Shown: one piece after another, positions 1-12,379 of the stretch
Position numbering within the stretch: position 1 is the stretch's first letter
How the letters are laid out: every line of letters begins with the position of its first letter
Assembly (NCBI RefSeq): GCF_034702125.1
Contig: NC_085858.1
Span: 57,231,357-57,295,356 of the forward strand
Origin: Engraulis encrasicolus
Taxonomy: Eukaryota; Chordata; Actinopteri; Clupeiformes; Engraulidae
Direction of reading: 5' to 3'
Length of the DNA stretch: 64,000 nucleotides
Program-made: the position numbers and the translations under genes
The notes under the pieces: generated by a model
Database searches by the model: none
Seen by the model: the letters and a program-made list of their open reading frames with translations, nothing else
Told to the model about the DNA's origin: nothing

Positions 1-1636
1 GATTACTAACTTTTAAGCAATTAGGTTTTAAAAGGTGACTACGCCAGTCTCGTTAAGGGTGAGACAACCCAGATGTTAAAAATACAAATTTTCCCCGACA
101 GGTTCTAGATGACAAGGATGACACAGCTGTTGCACATACAATCGTTTTTATTTTCTTCTGCTTTCAGTCTTATTCGTTTTCAAAATGAGCAGGCAGTTCA
201 CTTGAGTCCATATACACAAACAGAGTCTTAACTCTATTGAAGTCAATACAGGTATATCGTGAAACGGTGACGGCTTAAGTGCGAGAGCACCGAGTAGGCC
301 TAGTACAGGTAATTTACCGAGTGTGTTAACTACACACTGCACTGCGAATGCAAAATAACACTGCAATCAATCAAAACTGTACACACAAAACATAATCAAA
401 ATAAACAAAATAAGTCACAGCACACTGAAATGATTCACAGTGAAGAGGTAGCCTATGTTTATCAAATCAGGCCTCTTGGCAGAGAGTTTACTATACCACT
501 CAGGGGATCTACACCTCACCAATAAGTTTACACGATACTGCTACAAATCTCAACCGGCCAGTCCCCAATCACTCATCCCTTGTCTAAGGGGTGGGTGACT
601 GGAGCTGACCGTGTCAGACCGTATGGCTGAAAGACGAAAGCGTCGCGCACCTGCGCAAAGGAACAACCTGCCACTACTAAAAGAGCTCGTGGTGGTAAAA
701 GGCAAAATAACAAACACAAACACCGGGAAAAGACGGCGGCGTCCCCCCACCCCAGCCAATTGACAATAATGTGCTCAACCTAGAAAGCACAAGACAGACT
801 GGGTTAATGCCAGGGAAATGCCATTATCAATGAGCAAGGTGTGGCATGAAAGCCACAGGCACAGAGTGACGGTTAATTAGAAATTACCTTCAGTTGCAAT
901 TGGGAAGCACTGGACCGAGCTTGGAAGTCTACGGTTGACCCTTGCTTCACCATGCAATGCTGCAGTGAAACAACATCTCGTTAGCCACAGTACAAACATA
1001 ATTGGCTATCGCCAGGTGCACACAGAAGGGCTTACCTTCGAGCCGGTTAGGCTACATGCGGCAACCTGGCGTCCGCATTTCAGCTGCGCTCTACGCGCTC
1101 CAGTGTGGGTCCAACACCCAACACGCCAACATCACCTACTTCACCCAGCGTACAGGGCTTCCCCAAGCGCCAACCGGTACTGAGGTTAGCCACACCTGGC
1201 TAACAGACAACATAGTAGGCAATTTATACTAACCGGAAGGGCTCCACCCTCGCCCACACGGGCAGCTGTTTTCAATTACAACATGCACACTAACAGGGGA
1301 CCTAGTCCAACCTGTTACAGTACCAATCCTATGTCAAGCGTGCCTAACATGATTTTTTAATGTAGCCTACGCTACCCAGTCTGTCGACAGCTGGGGCTTT
1401 TCTACTAGGTACTGCAGAACTGTTCTAACACAACTAGGCTTCATAAATAGGCTATTCATGAAACTTGACGGGGTCTCGATGGTGCTGTCTCGCACGCATT
1501 TCCATACAGGGACTAGAACTGGGCCGTATGATCAGCTGCTGCAAGTAGCCGCGACAACACTGTGCTTTCACGCCATGGTGAATCTAAGCCAAAGAGTCCT
1601 AATCTAAACGATATATAGGCCTAAATATATATATAA
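1..1636. other. No gene recognised
   Basis: Only short open frames without recognisable domains occur here. The 550-1300 part is relatively CpG-rich, but no exon or promoter can be supported. Confidence 0.5.
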
Positions 1637-2178
1637 CCAGCGATCGCCTTCTCCTACAGACATGTGTTAGGGCTTGTTCGAAAGCTGCGAATCTTAGCTT
1701 TTTACAGTTTTTTACGGCACGTTTTTATGTTCTTTCATTCAAAAGTTATTGAACTGTAAGCGGCCGCTGTTGCAAGTGAAAAAAATAGCGCTTTCCAACA
1801 GTTTTTTTTTTTAATCTCGTCATTTTTTCCTAACAGCCAGCGATCTCCTTAACCTAGACCTACAGACATGTGTTAGGGCTTGTTCGAAAGCTGAGATTCT
1901 TAGCTTTTTACAGTTTTTTACGGCACGTTTTTATGTTCTTTCATTCAAAAGTTATTGAACTGTAAGCGGCCGCTGTTGCAAGTGAAAAAATAGCGCTTTC
2001 CAACCATTTTTTTAATCTCGTAATTTTTTTTCCTAACAGCCAGCGATCTCCTTAACCTAGACCTACAGACATGTGTTAGGGCTTGTTCGAAAGCTGAGAT
2101 TCTTGGCTTTTTACAGTTTTTTACGGCACGTTTTTATGTTCTTTCAATCCACAGTTATTTAACCTTAAGCGGCCGCTA
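1637..2178. repeat. Tandem repeat of about 200 bp, 2.7 copies
   Basis: Three copies start at 1637, 1837 and 2040 with 'ccagcgatc'. Each contains 'acatgtgttagggcttgttc' and 'aagcggccgct'. The third copy ends at the GCGGCCGC site. Confidence 0.9.
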
Positions 2179-3197
2179 CTTCAAGCCTAAACAATGGCGT
2201 TATTATCCAGCCGGATGGAGAGGAAATCTTTTTTCTCGCTGTGTTCTTTGTTCCCTCGAATGAAACCAACGGTCTAAATAGACTACATTTGTGCGTCCCC
2301 AACACAAGACCAGTTCTTTCTAAGTTAGCTCTTTTCATGGAAAAACATGTTTCCAAGGAGTCAGAGACATCTTCCTGAAGAGTCGAGGTCATGGTTGAGG
2401 TTGACGGTGCCGTTGTAAAGATGCTGCAACTCCGCACGCAAGTTAATCGAATGCAAGAGCAGGTGTTTGAACAGGTTGGATGTATTGCCATTCTTGCATG
2501 ATAGCCTATTAGTTAATCGCAGATAGGCTATTGCCTCACGCTCCTTCCTTCTCTACTTTCCTGAAATATAGCCACGCTTTCGACGGCATGTTTTTGTTTC
2601 TCAATAGTACAATCAGCTGGTTGAATATCAGCTGTCTTATCAATCCTTTAAATGAGGTGCGAAACGGGAAGAGGAGGAGCGTGGTCAGTTTGTGACACTT
2701 GTGGCCGCGTGCTTAAACACACATTTGATGGCTCTGACAGTCAGACTTCAGGAACCGAAACGTGGAACCGACAGACAAGGCACGTTTCGATTCCAAGTAG
2801 AACCTTAGCTTTTAATTCGGTTCCATCAAAGAATTGAATTTCGGTACCCAGTCCTAGACACACCAATGTAAAACAACATTAGAAAAATAAATGAAAATGT
2901 TTAATATTTAATAGGAAGATTATAAACAGTGGCAGCACAATCCTCGATTAGGACAAGATCAAATATAGTGATGACAAAGTTGTTTAAAAGACAAATTCCG
3001 CTTTAAAGAATATTTCAGCATTCATTTATACATTCATGCATATCAATAAATGGAGAGGGGCGACATAACAGTACTTACAGAACAGTGATTACAGTGATTA
3101 CAGTCACAAAAGTTCATACATTATTATTATGACATATTACAGGAGCCTGCTATGGTTTTGACATGACTTCCAGTGGTTTCCCTTGGCTTTGAATTAA
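2179..3197. other. No gene recognised
   Basis: AT-rich non-coding sequence. A 108-codon minus-strand open frame at 2165-2491 has no recognisable domain. Confidence 0.4.
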
Positions 3198-4372
3198 CAC
3201 CAGAGCCTATGCTATAATCTGACTGTCACCAGAGCCTATGTTATAATCTTACTGTCACCAGAGCCTATGTTATAACTTTACTGTCACCAGAGCCTATGTT
3301 ATAACCGTACTGTCACCAGAGCCAATGTTATAACCTTACTGTCACCAGAGCCTATGTTATAATCTTACTGTCACCAGAGCCTATGTTATAATCTTACTGT
3401 CACCAGAGCCTATGTTATAACCATACTGTCACCAGAGCCCATGTTATAACCTTACTGTCACCAGAGCCTATGTTATAACCTTACTGTCATCGGAGCCTAT
3501 GTTATAACTTTACTGTCACCAGAGCCTATGTTATAACCTTACTGTCACCAGAGCCTATGTTACAACCTCACTGTCACCAGAGCCTATGTTATAACCTTAC
3601 TGCCACCAGAGCCTATGTTATAACCTTACTGGCACCAGAGCCCATGTTATAACCTTATTGTCACCAGAGCATATGTCATCGGAGCCTATGTTATAACTTT
3701 ACTGTCACCAGAGCCTATGTTATAACCTTACTGTCACCAGAGCCTATGTTATAACCTTACTGTCACCAGAGCCTATGTTATAACCTTACTGTCACCAGAG
3801 CCTATGTTACAACCTCACTGTCACCAGAGCCTATGTTATAACCTTACTGCCACCAGAGCCTATGTTATAACCTTACTGGCACCAGAGCCCATGTTATAAC
3901 CTTATTGTCACCAGAGTCTGTGTTATAACCTTATTGTCACCAGAGTCTGTGTTATGACCTTATTGTCACCAGAGTCTGTGTTATGACCTTATTGTCACCA
4001 GAGTCTGTGTTATGACCTTATTGTCACCAGAGTCTGTGTTATAACCTTACTGTCACCAGAGCCTATGTTATAACCTTACTGTCACCAGAGCCTATGTTAT
4101 AACCTTACTGTCACCAGAGCCTATGTTATAATCTTACTGTCACCAGAGCCTATGTTATAACCTTACTGTCACCAGAGCCTATGTTATAACCTTACTGTCA
4201 CCAGAGCCTATGTTATAATCTTACTGTCACCAGAGCCTATGTTATAACCTTACTGCCGCCAGAGCCTATGCTATAATCTTACTGTCATCAGAGCCTATGT
4301 TATAACCTTACTGTCACCAGAGCCCATGTTATAACCTTATTGTCACCAGAGCATATGTTATAAGCTAATTGT
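3198..4372. repeat. 29-bp minisatellite, about 40 copies
   Basis: The unit is 29 bases, starting 'caccagagcctatgttataa' and ending 'ccttactgt', with variants (cccatg, tctgtg, tacaacctc). It contains TAA and has no long open frame, so it is non-coding. A half-unit break at about 3670-3677 marks an internal duplication. Confidence 0.95.
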
Positions 4373-4498
4373 AATGGCTATATCTTAATCTGTTACTAAA
4401 GGCTCTCGGTAATGTCATATCAATGTTGTTATGGTGTTGTTGAGTATTTTCAGCAAAGAGTGAATATGCCCGCCAGCGACCCCATCTGCACTAAGAGG

Positions 4499-4520
4499 CT
4501 ACTTCCCAGTGTGTTCCAAG
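4499..4520 (-). CDS. Possible terminal coding exon of the NLR gene
   Basis: A strong acceptor (taatttctttttcag, on the minus strand at 4521-4535) is followed by 22 bases that continue the phase of the 4.9-kb LRR exon and give the residues L-E-H-T-G-K and a TAG stop. Short C-terminal exons ending soon after the last LRR are common in fish NLRs. No convincing polyadenylation signal was seen close downstream, so this is tentative. Confidence 0.3.
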
Positions 4521-4847
4521 CTGAAAAAGAAATTAAAAACACAAAGATGTGACAATAAGGTATACAGGTATTAAGGTACGACTGCCAATTTAGCAACAGG
4601 TTACTCACATAGACAGACAGGTAATGAGTGATTAAGGAGGTTAAAGTGTGATGCTGTTACATCGCCAGGAATACACGGTCATTATAAATAATAATAATAA
4701 GATAATTATGATTTTTTTTCAACGGTAATAGAAATTATTTCAATGCAAATAAAAAAAGTATTTCTCAAGACCAATAACTAAAAATCTCTGTCAGTTAACA
4801 ATCACTGATAAATATTGCAGACATGATGTCACAATGGTTTTACTTAC

Positions 4848-5018
4848 TGTAATTTCTCAAGTCTGTAGTTTGGGTCTTCCACCAGAGCAGAGATCTGCTT
4901 AACTGCTGAGGCTCCTAGTTTATTCTTATCCAGATACAGCTCTATCAGGTGTGATGAGGGGTTTGATGCCAGAGCTGATGTCAGATGAGCACAGCCCTCT
5001 TCTGTTACACTGCAATCC
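4848..5018 (-). CDS. LRR exon (NLR), last recognised repeat
   Basis: This 171-base exon has a ctatctttag acceptor and a gtaagtaa donor. It encodes DCSVTEEGCAHLTSALASN, then LIELYLDKNKLGASAVKQI and YRLEKL. Compared with the 174-base standard it lacks two codons at the start and gains one serine before SHL, so the frame is kept. The polypyrimidine tract in front of it has expanded into a (CT)n microsatellite of about 150 bases. Confidence 0.85.
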
Positions 5019-5020
5019 CT

Positions 5021-5051
5021 AAAGATAGAGAGGGAAAGAGAGAGAGAGGGA

Positions 5052-5108
<57 letters not shown>

Positions 5109-5111
5109 GGG

Positions 5112-5174
<63 letters not shown>
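5021..5174. repeat. (GA)n microsatellite forming the LRR exon acceptor tract
   Basis: About 150 bases of GA with a few GGGA interruptions. Read on the minus strand it is a CT tract ending in tag at the 5' edge of the 4848-5018 exon. Confidence 0.95.
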
Positions 5175-5177
<3 letters not shown>

Positions 5178-5418
5178 GACAGACAGAGGAGAGACAGTCA
5201 GACAGAAAGACAGAGCACTGCATTAAAGTTACTCAAAGTCTCATGCAGACACACATTGATCACAAGAACTGAAACAAATATGTGCACAGAACCACTGGTA
5301 TTGACATACACAAACATCTGTTTTAAAGGGACACACCACCCCCAGGTGCACAGTCCAGGAAGCACAATGACAAATATCATGTATGCAGGTAGTACTGCCG
5401 TGGAGGTAGGCACACTAT

Positions 5419-5555
<137 letters not shown>

Positions 5556-6017
5556 AAGTAATCCATATTGTGATATTCTTTTCCCCACATCACCCAGCAC
5601 TAGTGGATGTGGTGCAGGAGTGAGACACATGGCAGCACAGAGTGCAGAGTTAACGCCAGAGTCAGACATGATGCAGACAAAACGGCAGAGTCAGACATGA
5701 TGCAGACAAAATGGCAGTCAGACATGATGCAGACAAAATGCCAGAGTCAGACATGATGCAGACAAAATGCCAGAGTCAGACATGATGCTGACAAAACACC
5801 AGAGTCAGACATGATGAAGACAAAATGCCAGAGTCAGACATGATGCAGACAAAACACCAGAGTTATCAGAAGGTAGGAGTATTGTTGCGCTCTAGATGTT
5901 GCAAAAATTAACTAGGTGCGTGGACCCAAAAGAAGTAGAATATAAACGTAGGAGCAGGTTCGCACACTAAACAAGACACAAAGGTCAAGCACAAGGAGTT
6001 TTTTATTTGAGCAGGGT

Positions 6018-6056
6018 AGAGCAGACGTTTCAGGCTGTTGCCATCATCAGTGCTCT
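6018..6056 (-). ncRNA. Hammerhead-ribozyme-like motif (left arm)
   Basis: Mirror copy of the 6075-6113 motif on the opposite strand, present because the arms are inverted copies. The same core boxes and the same stem II mismatch occur. Confidence 0.45.
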
Positions 6057-6074
6057 CAGTGCTCGCGAGCACTG

Positions 6075-6113
6075 AGAGCACTGATGATGGCAACAGCCTG
6101 AAACGTCTGCTCT
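6075..6113 (+). ncRNA. Hammerhead-ribozyme-like motif (right arm)
   Basis: The order is helix I 5' strand AGAGCA (6075-6080), CTGATGA (6081-6087), a stem-loop with GGC-AACA-GCC, GAAA (6100-6103), minimal C-G helix III, TC at the expected cleavage site (6106-6107), then TGCTCT (6108-6113), which pairs perfectly with AGAGCA. A U-U mismatch sits at the core end of stem II, so activity is uncertain. Penelope-like elements are known to carry hammerhead motifs with tiny helix III. Confidence 0.5.
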
Positions 6114-6409
6114 ACCCTGCTCTAATAAAAAAACTCCTTGTGCTTGACCTTTGTGTCTTGTTTAGTGTGCGAACCTGCTCCTACGTTTATAAAACACCAG
6201 AGTCAGACATGATGCAGACAAAACACCAGAGTCAGACATGATGCAGACAAAACACCAGAGTCAGACATGATGCAGACAAAACACCAACATGATGCAGACA
6301 AAATGCCAACATGATGCAGACAAAATGCCAGAGTCAGACACACGTTCCATAAGTGATATCCTCCAAAGTGAAGTGAATAAGAATGCAGTGTGTTCACCAC
6401 ACACTCACA

Positions 6410-6511
<102 letters not shown>

Positions 6512-6878
6512 GATTCATTTATTTGGGAGGACCAATAATTATTGAGAAAACAATACAGCGCCCCAAACAATGTTAAAGAAGCAATAATGTGTCTTTTACA
6601 TAAATACCAAAATGATGGTGGTCTAGTCTCTTCAAGGATACAAGTGGCATCTCCTTCTCCATATATGCAAACTGCCTATAACTGCAGAAAGTGAGCAATA
6701 CTTGGCTACTGTAGCTGCTTTGCTTTTTTCTTACTTAGGCCGGCTATTTGCAGTCCTCTCACACACAGCCTATGAACATGGCCTAGGCTGCTGACACCAT
6801 GGATGTTTTGTAGCCACTGTCTGTCAATGCATGAACTATTGGGTGATATTTCACATATTTTTCAGCAAAGCACAAGTC

Positions 6879-7011
<133 letters not shown>

Positions 7012-7106
7012 CCACAGTTCAGTAGTCTGATGGTGGTGGGGTAAAAACGGTTCCTGAGTCCTCTAATTAAGCTTCAGTTTGTGTTTCTGTTTGTGTCTGT
7101 GCTCAC

Positions 7107-7280
7107 CTTAGTTCATGTAGTTTACAGTCTGGGTTGCTGAGTAGAGTAGAAATGTGCCTCACACCTGAATCTCCTAGTTTATTACCATCCAGATACAGCT
7201 GTGTCAGGTGTGAGGGGTTTAATGCCAGAGCGGAAGTCAGAGCAGCACAGCCCACTTCTGTTATACTGCAGGACTGAAGC
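7107..7280 (-). CDS. LRR exon (NLR), cassette 1
   Basis: This 174-base exon has a ctctccag acceptor and a gtgagc donor. It encodes LQSCSITEVGCAALTSAL, then LTQLYLDGNKLGDSGVRHI and CKLHEL. It is intact. It is followed in transcription order by the 4.9-kb exon and preceded by the 9.2-kb one. Confidence 0.9.
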
Positions 7281-7611
7281 CTGGAGAGAGGGATAGAGAG
7301 GGAGAGATAAAGAAGAGGAGGTAGAAGGGTAAATAATGAGAGACAGAGAGAGCAGGACATTGTTTTGGCATCTTCTGTTACTTAGACCAGGAGGTTTCAA
7401 CTGGTTCTGACCCAGGGACCACCATTCAGACTAAGCAGTGGTCTACTGTGTGTATGTACACATTCCAGTGAGGGGAGTCCCTCTGACACCAAAGAGTTAA
7501 CATCTGGTTCTGACCCAGGGAGTGGAGACTGAGAGGTAGTCTGTGGCCCACTGTGTTTGTCTCCATGTTACAGAGGGGAGAGTCCCTTCTACACCTTAGC
7601 AAAGAGTTAAC

Positions 7612-7785
7612 ATGAGGGTCACTGAATAGGAAAAGGTCCCCACACATGAGGGTCACTGAATAGGAAAAGGTCCCCACACATGAGGGTCACTGAATAGGAA
7701 AAGGTCCCCACACATGAGGGTCACTGAAAAGGAAAAGGTCCCCACACATGAGGGTCACTGAATAGGAAAAGGTCCCCCACACCCC
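7612..7785. repeat. 34-bp minisatellite, cassette 1 (about 5 copies)
   Basis: The unit contains 'atgagggtcactgaatagga' and 'aaaggtccccacac'. The same array recurs in cassettes 2 and 3 with different copy number. Confidence 0.95.
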
Positions 7786-8543
7786 GTGCTGCCATGAGCA
7801 TCTATGTTCATGTATGTGAGCAGGTTGTCTCCTGTTCTACAGTCTGTGATCACTTGCTTCATTGGACAGGGTGTATACCATATGTTTCCTGCCTAACTGA
7901 AAAGTTAGTACGAGGTGAAAACTAACCAACCAGGCACCACCCCCTACTACCAGTTTAATAGATGAGGAGCCCCCACCTCCAAATAAATGGCTAATACACT
8001 GGAGTAGCAAACTATCAAATGATATCTTCTGATGAGTCACTAGAATTACCTGGAATATCAAGGAATATACATGTCAACTTAAAGTCATCCTCTGCAGTTT
8101 TGGTGAGTTTGCAGGGTGCCTGTGGCATGGCTGTCTCAAAATCTACAATAATTTAAACAGATGCTGTTTACGTCCCCTCGCGGTGTTAATGTTTTTCATC
8201 TCAGAGTACCAACAATCGACACAAATGTGAATACCGCCAAGTCTCCAGCAGCATGTGAAGTCAGTTTTTCTCATGAGATTTTATCCCCATGATGCTCATT
8301 CTACTCCATAAAAAGTTCCATGTGGGGAATTCTGACAGCAGAGTGTGAAAGTGGTCTGGAGAGTCACCATTCACTAACTAATGACTCATTATAGCATCAG
8401 CTGACTCAGGACAGTCATTACTTACCTTATAATCCTGCCTGTGACCCTTTAAGGATATTTGCTATGAAATAAAAACTAGTATGGAGGCATGTAATACCCA
8501 CCAAGTACTAAAACACTCATTGGTACGTTGAGCTGGATCTGGC

Positions 8544-8678
<135 letters not shown>

Positions 8679-9022
8679 GGATATATGCCCAGGATTTGCT
8701 TCCTGCGTGACTTTGTGTGCACAACTGTGTGACTGAGTGCACATATTTACTATAGTACTGTCTGACCACTGAGCAGCAATGCACCATATTACGCCCTGTG
8801 CCTTGTGTCAGGTGTCATACAAAGCTGACATGACATACACATGGCAACATATTCACACATGTGTGTATCCTGCAGCAAGTACAGTATACCCCGGGCCATA
8901 GAGGGATGGGAGACAATCAGAGACAAGAAGCCAAGTTCACACACACACACATGCAGGTGCAAACACACATGACCAAACACAAGCACACTTGAATTGACAC
9001 ACACACACATCAGCTGCTGCTG

Positions 9023-9058
9023 CCCCCCCCCCCCCCCCACACACACACACACACACAC
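9023..9058. repeat. (C)n-(CA)n tract
   Basis: A C homopolymer of about 16 followed by CA repeats. Confidence 0.9.
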
Positions 9059-9138
9059 ATTCCATCTTATTCGTTCCTTGATGAACTATAATAGTGTTTA
9101 ATGTGCTTCCTCACACACTCTTTGGTGTCATTACTTAC

Positions 9139-9312
9139 CACAGTTCCTTTAGTTTACAGTCTGGATTCCTGAGTAGAGTAGAGATCTGCTTCACTCCAGA
9201 GTCTCCAAGTTTATTATCACTCAGATACAACTTTGTCAGGTGTGAGGGGTTTGAAATCAGCGCTGAAGTCAGAGCAGCACAGCCCTCTTCTGTTATACTG
9301 CAGTCAATAAGC
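9139..9312 (-). CDS. LRR exon (NLR), cassette 2
   Basis: This 174-base exon has a ctctccag acceptor and a gtaagtaatg donor. It encodes LIDCSITEEGCAALTSAL, then LTKLYLSDNKLGDSGVKQI and CKLKEL. It is intact and phase 2 in and out. It shares the ALISNPSHLT segment with the 12.4-kb exon, suggesting these two are the closest sisters. Variable positions fall on the LxLxxN strand, the usual ligand-facing surface of LRRs. Confidence 0.9.
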
Positions 9313-9644
9313 CTGGAGAGAGGGATAGAGAGAGGGAGAGATAAAGAAGAGGAGGTAGAAGGGTAAATAATGAGAGACAGAGAGAGCAGGACATTGTTTT
9401 GGCACCTTCTGTTACTTAGACCAGGAGGTTTCAACTGGTTCTGGCCCAGGGACCACCATTCAGACTAAGCAGTGGTCTACTGTGTGTATGTACACATTCC
9501 AGTGAGGGGAGTCCCTCCGACACCAAAGAGTTAACAACTGGTTCTGGCCCAGGGGGTGGAGACTGAGAGGTAGTCTGTGGCCCACTGTGTTTGTATCCAT
9601 GTTACAGAAGGGGGGAGTCCCTTCTACACCTTAGCAAAGAGTTA

Positions 9645-10230
9645 ACATGAGGGTCACTGAATAGGAAAAGGTCCCCACACATGAGGGTCACTGAATAGGT
9701 AAAGGTCCCCCACACATGAGGGTCACTGAATAGGAAAAGGTCCCCCACACATGAGGGTCACTGAATAGGAAAAGGTCCCCACACATGAGGGTCACTGAAT
9801 AGGAAAAGGTCCCCACACATGAGGGTCACTGAATAGGAAAAGGTCCCCACACATGAGGGTCACTGAATAGGAAAAGGTCCCCACACATGAGGGTCACTGA
9901 ATAGGAAAAGGTCACACACATGAGGGGCACTGAATAGGAAAAGGTCCCCACACATGTCATGAGGGTCACTGAATAGGAAAAGGTCCCCACACATGAGGGT
10001 CACTGAATAGGAAAAGGTCCCCACACATGAGGGACACTGAATAGGAAAAGGTCCCCACACATGAGGGTCACTGAATAGGAAAAGGTCCCCACACATGAGG
10101 GACACTGAATAGGAAAAGGTCCCCCCCACACATGACGGTTACTGAATAGGAAAAGGTCCCCACACATGAGGGTCACTGAATAGGAAAAGGTCCCCACACA
10201 TGAGGGTCACTGAATAGGAAAATGTCTCCC
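9645..10230. repeat. 34-bp minisatellite, cassette 2 (about 17 copies)
   Basis: Same unit as at 7612-7785, expanded here. Some units carry GGACACT or an inserted TGTCATG. Confidence 0.95.
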
Positions 10231-10505
10231 ACACCCTGTGCTGCCATGAGCATCTATGTTCATGTATGTGAGCAGGTTGTCTCCTGTTCTACAGTCTATG
10301 ATCACTTGCTTCATTGGACAGGGTGTATACCATATGTTTCCTGCCTAACTGAAAAGTTAGTACGAGGTGAAAACTAACCAACCAGGCACCACCCCCTACT
10401 ACCAGTTTAACAGATGAGGAGCCCCCACCTCCAAATAAATGGCTAATACACTGGAGTAGCAAACTATCACATGATATCTTCTGATGAGTCACTATTACCT
10501 GTAAT

Positions 10506-11280
10506 TGGGAGGGAAAGTGGAAAACAGCGATCCTAGCGGTTACGTTCCAAACACCAGGGCGATCCTATTGAAACTCCCATAGACGAGTTTTAAAAAAAAT
10601 CCCACAAAGATATGACTAGGAACTATAACACCAGACACATTTTCAGCGTACACAATAGGATGAACTACTACCTGTGAAAATCTTAAGTCATTTTTTGCCC
10701 TTTTAAGAAAAATAGAAATTGTGCCAATCTGGTCGAAACTGACTACAGTTCCCAGCATGCTGTGCAAGTTGGATTTGATAGCGCCTCGTTGACAACACAG
10801 AGAAACAAATGAATGCGAATGAACGCAAGTTCTTTGCTTATCTTCACATTCTTGTAATCCTGTGAGTTCCACATTGTCTTCTTATTAAACATATATACAC
10901 GCGATCATTTTGGTTTGGTTTTAACTTCTCTAGTAGATATGATGGCTTCTGTGGTGACGAGTAACCACCTCTCTTGGCTCATGTTTGGCTATGCTAATGT
11001 GTCTATGCTAATTACATGGAGTAAACACGTCACTCATGCCAGTCAGTGTAGTTCTGTATTAGCTTTTTAAAGAATATTTAAATCAGTTCAGATCGGTGAA
11101 AAACCGAACATTTTACCACCTGATTCGATAAAACGGGCCAACTTGCCTATAATATGACTGCCACTACTTCTACTTCGTCGTCAGGGCCGAGATGTAATTT
11201 TTCAAAGAAAAAACCCATTCATTTGTTGCAGGGGCTTGGAACGTTGCCAGCAGGGGGCGATGAGATTACGTTCCCTCCCA
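10506..11280. mobile_element. Non-autonomous TIR element, 775 bp
   Basis: Ends TGGGAGGGAA and TTCCCTCCCA are inverted repeats flanked by AT on both sides (10504-10505, 11281-11282). The sister cassettes at 8.05 and 15.47 kb show the uninterrupted target (cctgtaatatcaagg in cassette 3). No transposase was found; superfamily not assigned. Confidence 0.85.
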
Positions 11281-11790
11281 ATATCAAGGAATATACACAT
11301 CAACTTAAAGTCATCCTCTGCAGTTTACCTGAGTTTGCAGGGTGCCTGTGGCATGGCTGTCTCAAAATCTACACAATAATTTAAACAAATGCTGTTTAAG
11401 TCCCCTCGCTGTGTTAATGTTTTTCACCTCAGAGTACCAACAATCAACACAAATGCGAATACCGCTATGTCTCCAGGAGCATGTGAAGTCAGTTTTTCTC
11501 TTGAGATTTTATCCCCATGATGCTCATTCTACTCCATAAAAAGTTCCATGTGGGGAATTCTGACAGCAGAGTGTGAAAGTGGTCTGGAGAGTCACCATTC
11601 ACTTACTAATGACTCATTATAGCATCAGCTGACTCAGGACAGTCATTACTTACCTTTTAATCCTGCCTGTGACCCTTTAAGGACATGTGTTCCTTTAAGG
11701 ACATTTGCTATGAAACAGAAACTGGTATGGAGGGATGTAATACCCACCAAGTACTAAAACACTCATTGGTACGTTGAGCTGGATCTGGCA

Positions 11791-11816
11791 ACACACACAC
11801 ACACACACGCACACGC

Positions 11817-11877
<61 letters not shown>
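11791..11877. repeat. (CA)n with CG interruptions
   Basis: CA tract of cassette 2 with four acacgc interruptions. Confidence 0.97.
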
Positions 11878-11879
<2 letters not shown>

Positions 11880-12112
11880 GATAGGGAGATAGGCCCAGGA
11901 TATGTTTCCTGCACAACTGTGTGTGACCGAGTGCACATATTTACTACAGTACTGTCTGAGCAGCAATGCACCATATTGCACCTTGTGTCAGCTGTGTAAA
12001 GCTGACATAACATACACATGGCAACATATTCACGCATGTGTCTATCCTGCAGCAAGTACAGTATACCCCGGGCCATAGAGGGATGGGAGACAATGAGAGA
12101 CAAGAAGGCAAG

Positions 12113-12114
<2 letters not shown>

Positions 12115-12206
<92 letters not shown>

Positions 12207-12214
12207 CACACACA

Positions 12215-12304
<90 letters not shown>

Positions 12305-12305
12305 C
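12115..12305. repeat. (CA)n microsatellite, about 190 bp
   Basis: Two long CA runs separated by 'ggtgcacacacacacaaa', located just 3' (transcription sense) of the 12.4-kb LRR exon. Confidence 0.97.
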
Positions 12306-12379
12306 CATCTTATTGTTTCTGTGAGGAACTATAATAGTGTTTAGTGTGCTTCCTCACACTCTTTTGTGTCATTACTTAC

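Larger units (their letters stand above)
5941..6190. repeat. 250-bp near-perfect palindrome
   Basis: Two arms of about 125 bases meet at 6065/6066 (gctcg|cgagc) with no spacer and only two differences (one T indel, one substitution). The arms carry ctgatga and gaaa boxes. The structure may derive from two head-to-head copies of a Penelope-like element terminus. Confidence 0.9.
5650..6350. repeat. 29-bp-type minisatellite interrupted by a palindrome
   Basis: Degenerate units of 'agtcagacatgatgcagac' plus 'aaaacaccag' recur at 5650-5870 and again at 6190-6350. A 250-bp inverted repeat (5941-6190) splits the array. Like the array at 3.2 kb, the unit is near 29 bases and includes CACCAGAG. Confidence 0.85.

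Noticed and set aside
3198..4372. Regular 29-bp repeat considered as a CRISPR-like array
   Set aside because: Units are head-to-tail without unique spacers, in a vertebrate genome; it is a minisatellite.
9860..10197. Minus-strand frames reading FSYSVTLMCGDLF repeatedly
   Set aside because: They are the translation of the 34-bp non-coding minisatellite; frames change among copies.
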